In this document: positions 1-8,596 of the stretch, in pieces
Layout: each line of letters starts with the position of its first letter
Position numbering within the stretch: the first letter of the stretch is position 1
NCBI GenBank assembly: GCA_003600225.1
Contig: QZFT01000022.1
Span: forward strand, 62,001 to 126,000
Source: Pseudonocardiaceae bacterium YIM PH 21723
Lineage (GTDB): Bacteria; Actinomycetota; Actinomycetes; Mycobacteriales; Pseudonocardiaceae
Length of the DNA stretch: 64,000 bases
Reading direction: 5' to 3'
Notes under the pieces: generated by a model
The model's input: the letters and a program-made list of their open reading frames with translations, nothing else
Databases searched by the model: none
What the model was told of the DNA's origin: nothing
Made by a program: the position numbers and the translations under genes

Positions 1-1
1 G

Positions 2-1081
2 CTCGTGTTGCGGGTTCCGCCGCGGCTCATGCGGCAGATCAGCTTCCCGGCGACCGTGGCCAGCGTGTTGTTGTTGCTGCTGGTGGCGATTCCGGGCATC
101 GGCGCGGTGCGCGGTGGCGCCCGCAGTTGGTTCATCATCGGCCCACTGTCCTTCCAGCCGCTGGAACTGGCCAAGCTCGCCCTGGCGTTGTGGGGCGCGC
201 ATGTGCTGGTGGTGAAGCGGGCGTTACTGGAACAACGCCGGCATCTGCTGGTGCCGGTGGTCCCGGTCGCGCTGGTGATGTGTGCCCTGCTGATGCTGCA
301 ACCGGAACTCGGCGGCACGATCACCATCGTCATCGTGTTGTTCGCCCTGCTGTGGTTCGCCGGTACGCCGTTGCCGCTGTTCGGGGCGCTGTCGCTCGGG
401 GCGTTATCCGGGGCGCTGTTGCTCGCGGTCACCGCCGGCTACCGCTCGCAGCGGGTGCAGACCTTCCTGCACCCCGAGGCGGCGGACGCTCAGGGCGCGG
501 GTTACCAGTCGATGCAGGCCATGTACGCCATGGGTGAGGGCGGATTCTTCGGCAAGGGGCTCGGGCAGAGCAGCTCCAAGTACCTGTATCTGCCCAACGC
601 GCACAACGATTTCATCTTCGCGGTCATCGGCGAGGAGCTCGGCATGATCGGCTGCGCCGTGGTGGTGCTGCTGTTCGCGGTGCTGGCCTACACCGGATTA
701 CGCATCGCGGCGCGGAACACCGACCCGTGGATCCGCCTGGTGTCCGCGGTGATCACCGTGTGGATCGTCAGCCAGGCGGTGATCAATATCGGCTACGTCA
801 TCGGGCTGCTGCCGGTGACCGGGCTGACCCTGCCGCTGATCTCCTCCGGCGGCACCTCGATGGTCAGCACCATGGTCTGCTTCGGCGTCCTGGCCAACTT
901 CGCCCGGCATGAACCCGCGTGCATCTCCGCGTTGAAATCGGGCAGCCAGGGGCGGATCGCCAAGCTGCTGCGGCTCCCGGTGCCCGATCCCTACCGGCCG
1001 CCGATGAAACGCCGGCCGCAGCCGATCACCCCGCCGCCGCTGCGTGGCCGGCCGCCCGCTCCCGGCGGTGGCCGCCGCTGA
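2..1081 (+). CDS. FtsW/RodA/SpoVE-family SEDS protein, 5' truncated by window edge
   Basis: SEDS proteins are multi-pass membrane glycosyltransferases that polymerise lipid II, FtsW at the septum and RodA in the side wall. About 360 residues are visible, reading in frame from the first bases, so the start lies outside the window. Hydrophobic segments fill the visible part. Family hallmarks are YLPNAHNDFIFAVIGEELG and the late LPLISSGGTSM loop. The tail after the last membrane segment is basic and proline-rich (RPPMKRRPQP, then PPPLRGRPPAPGGG), as in many actinobacterial FtsW proteins. No murG follows, so this may be a paralogue outside the dcw cluster; FtsW or RodA cannot be decided here. A 16-bp hairpin follows the stop. 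Confidence 0.85.
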   Translation, partial: LVLRVPPRLMRQISFPATVASVLLLLLVAIPGIGAVRGGARSWFIIGPLSFQPLELAKLALALWGAHVLVVKRALLEQRRHLLVPVVPVALVMCALLMLQPELGGTITIVIVLFALLWFAGTPLPLFGALSLGALSGALLLAVTAGYRSQRVQTFLHPEAADAQGAGYQSMQAMYAMGEGGFFGKGLGQSSSKYLYLPNAHNDFIFAVIGEELGMIGCAVVVLLFAVLAYTGLRIAARNTDPWIRLVSAVITVWIVSQAVINIGYVIGLLPVTGLTLPLISSGGTSMVSTMVCFGVLANFARHEPACISALKSGSQGRIAKLLRLPVPDPYRPPMKRRPQPITPPPLRGRPPAPGGGRR

Positions 1082-1085
1082 ATGC

Positions 1086-1134
1086 GAGCATGGTGGCCTT
1101 ACACGCGTCTGATGCGCATAAGGCCACCATGCTC
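1086..1134. terminator. Bidirectional hairpin between convergent genes
   Basis: A perfect 16-bp inverted repeat: GAGCATGGTGGCCTTA (1086-1101) pairs with 1119-1134 across a 17-nt loop. It fills the 55-bp gap between the converging ftsW-like and ctaG-like stops. No T-tract follows on either side, so termination is inferred from position and stem strength. Confidence 0.65.
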
Positions 1135-1136
1135 AC

Positions 1137-1694
1137 CTAACCCTCGCGGCCGAAGCGCTCGGCGAGGACCGGGTCGGACTCCCACCAGAGGCCATCCGGA
1201 GCCGGCTCGGCATCCGAGGTGGCAGCCTGTTCCCGGTCGGAGCGTTCCCAGCGGCGGAGCAGGGTGAGCACGAACGGAATGCCCGCCAGGTCGCCGCCGA
1301 TCCACAGGATCCCGGCGCCGATCACCTGGTCGCTCCGCGTCGCCGCGATCAGCGGGCCCAGCCACAGGATCAGCCCGAGGACACCGTCGAACACCACCTC
1401 GGCCAGGCTCACCGCGAACGAGACCAGCGGCGAACCCTGCAGCCGCGCCCGGTAGTAGACGAAGCCGCAGACCGGCAGCGCCAGATGCACCAGCGAAGCG
1501 GCCACGGTGGACCGCACGGTCAGGCCGTACAGCGGGGTCAGGTAGATCAGGAACAGTGGCGCCACGAACACCGCCGTGGTCACCGGCGGAAAGGCGAGCA
1601 GCCGCGGAATGCGCGGCCCCCGCAGCCGGGCGGCCAAGGGCAGCGGGAGCACCATCAGTAACAGCACATTCCACAAAGCATGCGTCCAGAACAC
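1137..1694 (-). CDS. Short CtaG-like membrane protein (caa3-type oxidase assembly family)
   Basis: 185 residues from a GTG, with about five hydrophobic segments. The stretch around LIYLTPLYGL, the HxxLPVCGFVYY segment and the late GAGILWIGGDLAGIPFVLTL match the C-terminal part of the caa3_CtaG family, which assists copper insertion in cytochrome oxidase. Family members usually have around 300 residues and six or seven segments, so this copy lacks the N-terminal part. The tail is acidic and soluble. It may be a natural short variant or a decayed gene; no in-frame upstream extension carrying the missing helices is visible. ctaD lies 46 kb away, so there is no local operon. Confidence 0.55.
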   Translation of the reverse strand: MFWTHALWNVLLLMVLPLPLAARLRGPRIPRLLAFPPVTTAVFVAPLFLIYLTPLYGLTVRSTVAASLVHLALPVCGFVYYRARLQGSPLVSFAVSLAEVVFDGVLGLILWLGPLIAATRSDQVIGAGILWIGGDLAGIPFVLTLLRRWERSDREQAATSDAEPAPDGLWWESDPVLAERFGREG

Positions 1695-1797
1695 GGTGAA
1701 AACCTAGTCCCCGGGCGGGAAAATCCGGCTATGTAAAATCGGGTTGAAGAATTGACCCGGTCGTCGAGTGGTATTCGGCACAGGCCACGATAGGCGA

Positions 1798-2745
1798 ATG
1801 TCGGATATCGGTTATCTGGAAGCGATCGTCGTCGGCGCCCTGCAGGGGGTCAGTGAACTGTTCCCGGTCTCCAGCCTCGGGCACAGCATCCTGCTGCCCG
1901 CGCTGGCCGGTGGCCGGTGGGCGCACGACCTGGACATGACGGCTCCGGGCTCGCCGTACCTGGCGATGCTGGTCGCCATGCACGTGGCCACCGCCATCGC
2001 GCTCACCGCCTTCTACCGGCGGGACTGGGCAGGCGTGATCACCGGGCTGATCAGCTCCATCCGGGAGCGGCGGATCCGCACCCCGTACCAACGGCTCGCC
2101 TGGTTGCTGATCGCCGGCACCGTCCCGGTGGGCGTCGCCGGTCTGGCACTGGACCGGCTACTGCGTGACTACCTGGGCAAACCGATTCCGGTGGCCCTGT
2201 TCCTGACGCTCAACGGCATCCTGCTCTACACCGTGGAACGGCTACAGCAGCGGGTTCCGGAGATCGACCCGGACGCCACCGCGGTGTTGCCCCGGTTGCG
2301 TCCCGGCGACCCCACCACGCCGATGGCCGCGGTGCTCACCGACACCGAGACCGACAGCCGGCTGGCCTCGCTCACGGTGAAGGACGCGCTGGTCATCGGG
2401 GCCGCGCAGATCCTGGCGCTGTTCCCCGGTATCAGCAGGTCCGGGGCCACCATCGGCGCCGGCCTGCTCAAGGGCCTCCGGCACGAGGACGCGGCGCGGT
2501 TCGCGTTTCTGCTGGCCACGCCGGTGATCGCGGCCGCGGGTGTGCTGAAGATGCCGGAGCTGTTCCAGCCGCAGGTACAGGGTTCGCTCGGGCCCGCCCT
2601 GGTCGGCAGCCTGGTCGCCGGAATCGCGTCGTGGATCGCCGTTCGATTCCTGACGAGCTATTTCCACCACCGCACCATGACCCCGTTCGCGCTGTACTGC
2701 GTGCTGGCCGGTGTGGGTAGCCTCACGGTTTTCGCAATGGGCTGA
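1798..2745 (+). CDS. uppP: Undecaprenyl-diphosphatase (UppP/BacA family)
   Basis: Removes a phosphate from undecaprenyl diphosphate at the membrane to recycle the lipid carrier for wall synthesis; overexpression in other species gives bacitracin resistance. The ATG at 1798 places the first signature GVSELFPVSSLGH at residues 17-29; an in-frame start at 1768 would add ten poorly conserved residues. The second signature PGISRSGAT begins at residue 210. The protein has 315 residues with about eight hydrophobic segments, somewhat longer than the usual 270 because of a central hydrophilic insert rich in Asp and Thr (around residues 155-190). SSLGH replaces the common SSSGH, a variation I associate with actinobacterial paralogues. 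Confidence 0.85.
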   Translation: MSDIGYLEAIVVGALQGVSELFPVSSLGHSILLPALAGGRWAHDLDMTAPGSPYLAMLVAMHVATAIALTAFYRRDWAGVITGLISSIRERRIRTPYQRLAWLLIAGTVPVGVAGLALDRLLRDYLGKPIPVALFLTLNGILLYTVERLQQRVPEIDPDATAVLPRLRPGDPTTPMAAVLTDTETDSRLASLTVKDALVIGAAQILALFPGISRSGATIGAGLLKGLRHEDAARFAFLLATPVIAAAGVLKMPELFQPQVQGSLGPALVGSLVAGIASWIAVRFLTSYFHHRTMTPFALYCVLAGVGSLTVFAMG

Positions 2746-2814
2746 TTCGAACATTCCCTGGGTGTTTTCTGTGTGCGCGGTGGGAGTCGACTGTGTAAAT
2801 GCGTTCTCACCTTT

Positions 2815-2838
2815 TTATAACGGCGAACGACGTTATAA
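2815..2838. promoter_or_regulatory. Perfect 8-8-8 inverted repeat upstream of the NRPS-like gene
   Basis: TTATAACG (2815-2822) and CGTTATAA (2831-2838) are exact inverted copies separated by 8 bp, ending 44 bp before the NRPS-like start codon in an unusually AT-rich patch. The dimensions fit a dimeric repressor operator, for example TetR or GntR type, that could overlap the promoter. No regulator gene is adjacent. Confidence 0.5.
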
Positions 2839-2882
2839 CTGGAATTGCACCGATTCCATTCGTCACAGAAGAGGTTCTCCGT

Positions 2883-5800
2883 ATGAGCTCAGGGAGTGCC
2901 CTCGCCGAGGCCGTGTACCGCTCCGGTCCCGCCGCACCCGCACAGACGCTGCTCGACATCCTGCACGCGACCGCCGTCGCCCATCCCCGATCACTCGCCC
3001 TGGACGACGGCGCCTGCCAAATCGACTACACCCACCTGCTGCGCGAGGTCCGGATCCGGGCCCAGTGGCTGCGGGACGCCGGGATCGGCGTCGGTGACCG
3101 GGTAGGCGTCCGGCTGCGCTCGGGCACCGCCGAGCTCTACCTGACCATCCTGGCCGTACTGGAGGCCGGTGCCGCCTACGTGCCGGTGGATGTGGACGAC
3201 CCGGAGGACCGCGCACAGCTCATCTGGTCGGAGTCCGGGGTCTGCGCGGTGATCACCGACGGCGCCGTGCTGACCTGGCACGGCGCGCCCCAGGGCCGGG
3301 TGGGAACACCCGGGCCGGCGGACGACGCGTGGATCATCTTCACCTCCGGATCCACCGGGAAGCCGAAGGCCGTGGCGGTGTCGCACCGCGGCGCGGCCGC
3401 CTTCGTGGACGCCGAGGCCGAGCTGTTCGGCGCACACCGGTCGCTGAACTCCCGGGACCGGGTGCTGGCCGGGCTGTCGGTGGCCTTCGACGCGTCCTGC
3501 GAGGAGATGTGGCTGGCCTGGCGGCACGGTGCCTGCCTGGTGCCCGCCCCACGGGAACTGGTCAAATCCGGCGCCGACTTCGGCCGCTTCCTCACCCGGC
3601 GGCGGATCTCCGTGGTCTCCACCGTGCCGACGCTGGCCGCGCTGTGGCCCGCCGACACCCTCACCGGGGTCCGGCTCGTCATCCTCGGCGGCGAGGCCTG
3701 CCCGCCCGATCTGGTGAACCGGCTGGCCGACGGCAGCAGGCAGGTGTGGAACACCTACGGCCCCACCGAGGCCACCGTCGTCGCCTGCGCCACCCCGCTG
3801 CGGCCCGACGAACCGGTCCGCATCGGACTGCCGCTACCCGGCTGGGATCTCGCCGTCCTCGACACCGAGGGCCGGCCGGTCCGGTGGGGCGAGACGGGCG
3901 AGCTGGTGATCGGCGGCGCGGGCCTGGCCCGCTACCTCGACCCCATCCGGGACGCGGAGAAGTTCGCTCCGGCGCCCACCCTCGGCTGGGACCGCGCCTA
4001 CCGCAGCGGCGACCTGGTGCGCGCCGACCCGGAGGGCCTCGTCTTCCTGGGCCGCGCCGATGATCAGGTCAAGATCGGCGGCCGGCGCATCGAACTCGGC
4101 GAGATCGACGCGGCGCTGCTCGGTCTGCCCGGGGTGACGGCGGCGGCCAGCGCGGTGCAGCGCACCGAGACCGGATTGTCGCTGCTGGTCGGCTATGTGG
4201 TCCTGGATGACGGAATCGGCGCGGTGGACGAGCGACTGCTCACCCGAACCCTGCCGGAATCGCTGGTGCCGCTGGTCGTCACGGTGGACGCCTTGCCCAC
4301 CCGCACCTCCGGCAAGGTCGACCGGAAGGCCCTGCCCTGGCCACTGGACCGGGTGGATGGCGGCGATCTGACCGGCACCGCCGGCTGGCTGGCCCGACTG
4401 TGGCGGGACGTGCTGGGTGTCCCGGCGGACGCCGGCTCGGACTTCTTCCGGCTCGGCGGTGGCAGCCTGGCCGCCGCGCAACTGGTCAGCCTGGCCCGGA
4501 AACAGTGCCCGGCGCTGTCGGTGAGCGACGTCTACCAGTTCCCGGTCCTCGGTGCCCTGGCCGCGCGGATGGACGAGCTGGTCGCGCCCGCCGAGGAGAC
4601 CCGGGAGATCGCCCCGGTACCGCGCTGGACCGGGTTCGTCCAGGCGGCGATCCTGCTGGTGCTCTACACGGTGCAGGGCCTGCGCTGGCTGGTCGTCCTG
4701 GGCACCGTCAACAACCTCCTGGCGGCCGACATCGCCCTGCGCAGCTGGGAACACCCGATGTCCTGGCCACTGCTCATCGCGGGCTGGGCGCTGCTGATCC
4801 TGCTGCCCGGCCGGGTCGCGGTCACCGCGCTGCTGGCCAGGGTGCTCCTCGCCGGGCTCCGGCCGGGCGACTACCGGCGCGGCGGCTGGACCCATCTGCG
4901 GCTGTGGACGATGGAACGCTGGGTCGCGATGACCGGGATCGCCGCGATCGCCGGAACCCACTGGTCGACGCGGTACGCCAAGGCGCTGGGCTGCCGGGTG
5001 GGCACCGATGTACTGCTGCACTCGCTGCCGCCGGTCACCGGGCTGGCCGCCTTCGGCGACGGCGCCGCGGTGGAGTCCGAAGTGGACCTGTCCGGCTGGT
5101 GGCTGGACGGGGATGTGTTGCGGGTCGGCCGAATCTCGATCGGCGCGGGTGCCCGGGTCGGCGCGCGGACCGTGCTGGCGCCGAACGAGCGGATCGCGGC
5201 CGGGGCCTCCCTGGACGCCGACGGTGGGACGGATACCGCGGGCTGGCCCGTGGCCCGGCCGGTGGTGTGGGGCTGGGGGCGCTGGGCCTACTCGCTGTCG
5301 CTGGCGCTGCTGGGCCTGTTGCCGCTGTTCGGTGCGGTTCCCGGCCTGCTGATCACGCTGCTGTGGGTGGACGGGGACAACACGCTCACCCAGGTGCTGA
5401 GCAATGTGCTGGAGTCCGCGATGCCCGCGGCTGTACTGGGTTTCGCCTGCTACGCCCTGGTGCTGGCGTTGATCGTCCGGTCGGTCGGGCGGCTGATCCG
5501 GCCGGGGCTGCATCCCGCGGACGGCAGGGTGGCCTGGGCGGTGTGGCTGACCGCCAACCTGATGGTCACCGCCCGGCTCACCCTGTTCCCGCTGTTCGCC
5601 GGCCTGCTCACCCCGCACTGGCTGCGGTTGCTCGGGGCTCGCGTCGGCGACGGGGTCGAGGCCTCCACCGTGCTGACCCTGCCCAGCCTGCTGCGCGTCG
5701 AGGACGGCGCGTTCCTGGCGGACGACGCGTTGCTGGCCGGCGCCGAACTGCGTGGCGGCTGGCTGCGGCTGGGCGAGTCCACTGTGGGCAGACGGGCGTT

Positions 5801-6659
5801 CGCCGGTAACTCGGCGATCGTCGCGCAGGGCCGTTCAGTGCCGGACGGCTCGCTGATCGGGGTGCTGTCCTCCGCGCCCGAGTCCTCAGTGGAGGGTTCC
5901 TCCTGGCTGGGGCGCCCGGCCATGGAACTGCCGCGCACCGCCGATGTCGTCGACGAGGCGCGCACCTTCCACCCGCCGCGCGCGGTGGTCAAGGCGCGGG
6001 CGTTCGTCGAGGCCTGGCGGCTGCTGCCGATCGTGCTGGCCACCGTGCTCGCCGAGCTGGTGGCGTTGTCCTTCCAGGAGATCGCGGTGACCGCGGGATA
6101 CGAGACGGCCGCGCTGGTCGGCGGGCTGGTGTTGCTGGCCGCGGGTGCGGTCGCGTGTCTGCTGGCCGCGGCGGCGAAATGGGTTCTGGTGGGCCGGATT
6201 CGCACCGGTGAGCATCCACTGTGGAGCGGATTCGTCTGGCGCAACGAGCTGGCCGCGACGTTCACCGAATCGCTGGCCGTCCCGTGGCTGGCGCGCGCGA
6301 TGTACGGCACGCCACTGCTGAACGGCTGGCTGCGGTTGATGGGCGCCCGCGTCGGCCGCGGTGTCTGGTGCGAGACGCACTGGCTGCCGGAGGCCGACCT
6401 GGTGTCCGTGGCCGATGGGGCGACGGTGAACCGGGCCTGCGTGGTGCAGACCCACCTGTTCCACGACCGGCTGATGCGGTTGGCCCCGGTGCGCATCGAG
6501 GCGGGTGGCGTACTGGGTCCGCACAGCGTCATGCTGCCCGGATCCGTGGTGGGCGCGCGATCGGTGATCGGTGCGTCATCGCTGGTCACCAGGGGTGAGG
6601 CCACGCCGGCCGACACCCGGTGGGTGGGTAACCCGATCCGCGCGGAGGCAGTCGTCTGA
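2883..6659 (+). CDS. Pls/PosA-like NRPS: A-T plus six-TM, triple C-terminal domain
   Basis: The ATG at 2883 has an AGAGG ribosome site 8 nt upstream and gives 1258 residues. An adenylation domain (about 30-500) shows IIFTSGSTGKPKAV near 150, FDASCEEMWLAW near 202, NTYGPTEATV near 290, the YRSGDLV and GRADDQVKIGGRRIELGEID motifs near 372-405 and PTRTSGKVDRKALP near 472. A carrier domain follows with the attachment site GGGSLAAAQL (Ser528). No condensation or thioesterase domain follows. Instead three pairs of hydrophobic helices alternate with three hexapeptide-like domains, each opening with a GCRVG or GARVG motif. This is the order of epsilon-poly-L-lysine synthetase Pls and related short-polymer enzymes. 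The polymerised amino acid cannot be called by eye; Asp-Ala-Ser-Cys-Glu at the substrate pocket hints at a basic one. Confidence 0.8.
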   Translation: MSSGSALAEAVYRSGPAAPAQTLLDILHATAVAHPRSLALDDGACQIDYTHLLREVRIRAQWLRDAGIGVGDRVGVRLRSGTAELYLTILAVLEAGAAYVPVDVDDPEDRAQLIWSESGVCAVITDGAVLTWHGAPQGRVGTPGPADDAWIIFTSGSTGKPKAVAVSHRGAAAFVDAEAELFGAHRSLNSRDRVLAGLSVAFDASCEEMWLAWRHGACLVPAPRELVKSGADFGRFLTRRRISVVSTVPTLAALWPADTLTGVRLVILGGEACPPDLVNRLADGSRQVWNTYGPTEATVVACATPLRPDEPVRIGLPLPGWDLAVLDTEGRPVRWGETGELVIGGAGLARYLDPIRDAEKFAPAPTLGWDRAYRSGDLVRADPEGLVFLGRADDQVKIGGRRIELGEIDAALLGLPGVTAAASAVQRTETGLSLLVGYVVLDDGIGAVDERLLTRTLPESLVPLVVTVDALPTRTSGKVDRKALPWPLDRVDGGDLTGTAGWLARLWRDVLGVPADAGSDFFRLGGGSLAAAQLVSLARKQCPALSVSDVYQFPVLGALAARMDELVAPAEETREIAPVPRWTGFVQAAILLVLYTVQGLRWLVVLGTVNNLLAADIALRSWEHPMSWPLLIAGWALLILLPGRVAVTALLARVLLAGLRPGDYRRGGWTHLRLWTMERWVAMTGIAAIAGTHWSTRYAKALGCRVGTDVLLHSLPPVTGLAAFGDGAAVESEVDLSGWWLDGDVLRVGRISIGAGARVGARTVLAPNERIAAGASLDADGGTDTAGWPVARPVVWGWGRWAYSLSLALLGLLPLFGAVPGLLITLLWVDGDNTLTQVLSNVLESAMPAAVLGFACYALVLALIVRSVGRLIRPGLHPADGRVAWAVWLTANLMVTARLTLFPLFAGLLTPHWLRLLGARVGDGVEASTVLTLPSLLRVEDGAFLADDALLAGAELRGGWLRLGESTVGRRAFAGNSAIVAQGRSVPDGSLIGVLSSAPESSVEGSSWLGRPAMELPRTADVVDEARTFHPPRAVVKARAFVEAWRLLPIVLATVLAELVALSFQEIAVTAGYETAALVGGLVLLAAGAVACLLAAAAKWVLVGRIRTGEHPLWSGFVWRNELAATFTESLAVPWLARAMYGTPLLNGWLRLMGARVGRGVWCETHWLPEADLVSVADGATVNRACVVQTHLFHDRLMRLAPVRIEAGGVLGPHSVMLPGSVVGARSVIGASSLVTRGEATPADTRWVGNPIRAEAVV

Positions 6660-6667
6660 CCTGTGCT

Positions 6668-6714
6668 CCGAAGTTGGCGATGTTCGGGCTCCGCCCGAAC
6701 ATCGCCAACTTCGG
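6668..6714. terminator. 22-bp perfect hairpin, GAAGTTG-arm family
   Basis: The left arm (6668-6689, beginning CCGAAGTTGGCGATGTTCGG) pairs perfectly with 6693-6714 around a 3-nt loop. It fills the gap between converging stops at 6659 and 6723, so it probably terminates both transcripts. The arm closely matches hairpins at 9906, 13427, 17982, 20030 and 47389. There is no T-tract. Confidence 0.7.
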
Positions 6715-6722
6715 GACCGGTT

Positions 6723-7259
6723 TCAGGCTTCCAAGTCCTTGAAGATCTTGTCGTCCATGGCCAGCAGCGCCTTGCCCTGCGACCGGATGAACGCGTAGTT
6801 GATGCCCGCGCCGGTCACCGCGCCCAGCACCGGGACGATCCGGGCGGCGGCCCGGCTGGACAGCTTCTTGGCCAGGCTGGCGGCGATCTTCTTGGTCAGC
6901 AGCTTCGCGCCGTACTGCAGCCCCTTGGCGCCCGCGCTGATACCCAGCGACAGGCCGACGATCTTGAAGAACTCCTCCGAGGAGACCGTGTGCCTGCCGG
7001 TGCGGTGGTAGATCACCGCCAGGGTCACCCGGAACTGCTGGGTGACGGTGTTGGTGACGTCGGCACCCATGCCCAGCACCATGGTGACCAGGCCGCCCAT
7101 TCCGGAGACCAGGCCGGTTCCGGCGGCGAGCTTGGCGCACTGGTCGATGTAGGCGTGGATGCCGTCCTGGTCGACGGCCTCCTTGATCGCCTCACCGTTC
7201 AGGCGCTTGTACGCGTACTCCAGACCACGGGTGGTGATCGAGTTGGCGATTCCGGACAT
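6723..7259 (-). CDS. EcsC-like hydrophobic protein of unknown role
   Basis: 178 residues. The ATG at 7259 has a clear AGGAGGT site just upstream and is preferred over a longer in-frame reading that would run through the divergent thioesterase gene. The protein has two glycine- and alanine-rich hydrophobic stretches (GTGLVSGMGGLVTMVLGMGA and VPVLGAVTGAGINYAFIRSQ) separated by a basic helix with LLTKKIAASLAKKLSSR. The C-terminal pattern resembles EcsC-family proteins, whose biochemical role is unclear; the match is by pattern only. It is divergent from the hotdog thioesterase gene at 7323, with 63 bp between them. Confidence 0.5.
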   Translation of the reverse strand: MSGIANSITTRGLEYAYKRLNGEAIKEAVDQDGIHAYIDQCAKLAAGTGLVSGMGGLVTMVLGMGADVTNTVTQQFRVTLAVIYHRTGRHTVSSEEFFKIVGLSLGISAGAKGLQYGAKLLTKKIAASLAKKLSSRAAARIVPVLGAVTGAGINYAFIRSQGKALLAMDDKIFKDLEA

Positions 7260-7322
7260 GGTCGCACCTCCTGGGAACCATCCTGCACGACCTTGTAGAG
7301 ACCCGCCCGTCTCCGTAGTCTC

Positions 7323-7736
7323 ATGATCATGGGGACGCACGTCACACGCACCGAGCTCCGGGTCCGCTACCACGAGTGTGACCAGCAGGGAGTGGTGTTC
7401 AACGCCCATTACCTGGCCTACGCGGACATGGCCTGCTTCGACCTGACCAACCGGCTGTACGGCCACTACGACAAGCTGAAGGAATCCGGCTACGACTGGA
7501 TGGTGGCCGAGTCGAACCTGAAGTTCCTCGGCGCCTGCCGGTTCGACGACGCCCTCGCCGTCGACGCCTTCGTCCAGCACGTGGGCAACACCTCGTTCAC
7601 CCTGCGCTTCGACATCAGCCGCGAGGGGACCAAGACCACCGAGATCACCACCCGCTACGTCTGGGTGGACAGCGCGCAGTTCACCAAGGTGCAGCCGCCC
7701 GCCGAACTTCGTGACGCGTTGACCGCGCACCTGTGA
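7323..7736 (+). CDS. Hotdog-fold acyl-CoA thioesterase (YbgC/4-HBT-like)
   Basis: 137 residues, the usual size for single hotdog thioesterases. The motif VRYHECDQQGVVFNAHYLAY carries the Asp of the YbgC/4-hydroxybenzoyl-CoA thioesterase active site and the NxxxY segment on the long helix. Such enzymes hydrolyse short or aromatic acyl-CoAs in the cytoplasm. Two in-frame ATGs (7323 and 7329) are possible and neither has a strong ribosome site. It stands alone, so the substrate is unknown. A second hotdog gene lies at 18518. Confidence 0.75.
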   Translation: MIMGTHVTRTELRVRYHECDQQGVVFNAHYLAYADMACFDLTNRLYGHYDKLKESGYDWMVAESNLKFLGACRFDDALAVDAFVQHVGNTSFTLRFDISREGTKTTEITTRYVWVDSAQFTKVQPPAELRDALTAHL

Positions 7737-7882
7737 CAAAGGCATTCCGGTCGGGGAACTGTAGAAATCCGTTATAGGTAACCGTAATGCCGTGGTGCGA
7801 CCTCGCGCCGCGATTGTCTGTGGATACCCGGTCGTTGACCTCTCCGGCAGTGGTCCAGTCCACTCCCTGGGAGGAGGCCCTC

Positions 7883-8584
7883 ATGACCCTGCGTTTTCTG
7901 TGCACATTCCTGCTCGTAATCGGGCTGGTGACACCGGCCCAGGCATCCGATCGCATCATCAACGGTGACCCGGCCAGCCAGGACTACTCGTTCATGGTCG
8001 GGCTGCTCGATTCGGCCGGTGCGTACTGCGGCGGCACCCTGATCAAGCCCCAGTGGGTGCTGACCGCGTCGCACTGCCTTCAGGGCGCCACCGACCTGAC
8101 GGTGCGGATCGGCAGCAAATTCCACGACTCCGGCGGCGAACTGGCGAAAATGGCCAATCCCGTTGTGTTGTCGGGGGATCTGTCGCTGATCAAGCTGGAC
8201 AAACCGGTGCAGGCCACCCCCGCGCCACTCACCGACGTCACCCCCGCCCAGGGCTCCAAGGTGCGGATCCTCGGCTGGGGTTCCACCTGCCTGCCCGGCA
8301 CCTCCTGCTTCCCGAAGGACCTGCGGCAGGCCGACACCACCATCGCCGCGCTGAGTGGCTGCCGCACCGCGGACGCCAACTTCGAGGTCTGTGTGGCCGC
8401 GAACGGCGGGAAGGGTGCGTGTTACGGGGACTCCGGCGGCCCGTTCCTGGTGGCCACGGCCAACGGTGGCTGGCAGGTCGGCGGCTCGGCCAGCCGGCTC
8501 GGCGGCCAGGGCTGTGGCGGCTCGGTCATCTACAGCGATGTGGTCAAACAGCGGGCGATGATCGACCGCTTCACCCAATCCTAG
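7883..8584 (+). CDS. Secreted trypsin-like serine protease (S1)
   Basis: 233 residues; the ATG at 7883 follows a GGAGGAGG site and opens a Sec signal peptide (MTLRFLCTFLLVIGLVTPAQA). The start of the mature chain, RIINGDPAS, matches the trypsin activation region. The catalytic triad is visible as H64 (TASHC), D99 (GDLSLIKL) and S184 (GDSGGPF), with paired cysteines as in chymotrypsin-fold enzymes. It lies 12 bp upstream of a subtilisin-like gene, so the two are probably cotranscribed and secreted together. The same S1-S8 gene order recurs at 22656-24975. Confidence 0.9.
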   Translation: MTLRFLCTFLLVIGLVTPAQASDRIINGDPASQDYSFMVGLLDSAGAYCGGTLIKPQWVLTASHCLQGATDLTVRIGSKFHDSGGELAKMANPVVLSGDLSLIKLDKPVQATPAPLTDVTPAQGSKVRILGWGSTCLPGTSCFPKDLRQADTTIAALSGCRTADANFEVCVAANGGKGACYGDSGGPFLVATANGGWQVGGSASRLGGQGCGGSVIYSDVVKQRAMIDRFTQS

Positions 8585-8596
8585 GAAGGAGCCGCA

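Noticed and set aside
1-1081. Division (dcw) cluster at the left edge
   Set aside because: An FtsW-like gene is present but is followed by ctaG-like and uppP genes rather than murG, murC or ftsQ.
3834-5618. Long minus-strand open frame opposite the NRPS-like gene
   Set aside because: Its composition (Gln, Arg, Gly and Pro rich, no motifs) is the usual shadow of a GC-rich gene, and the plus strand carries clear NRPS motifs throughout.
6723-7745. EcsC-like gene extended to a 340-residue protein
   Set aside because: The extension runs antisense through the hotdog thioesterase; an AGGAGGT site marks the ATG at 7259.
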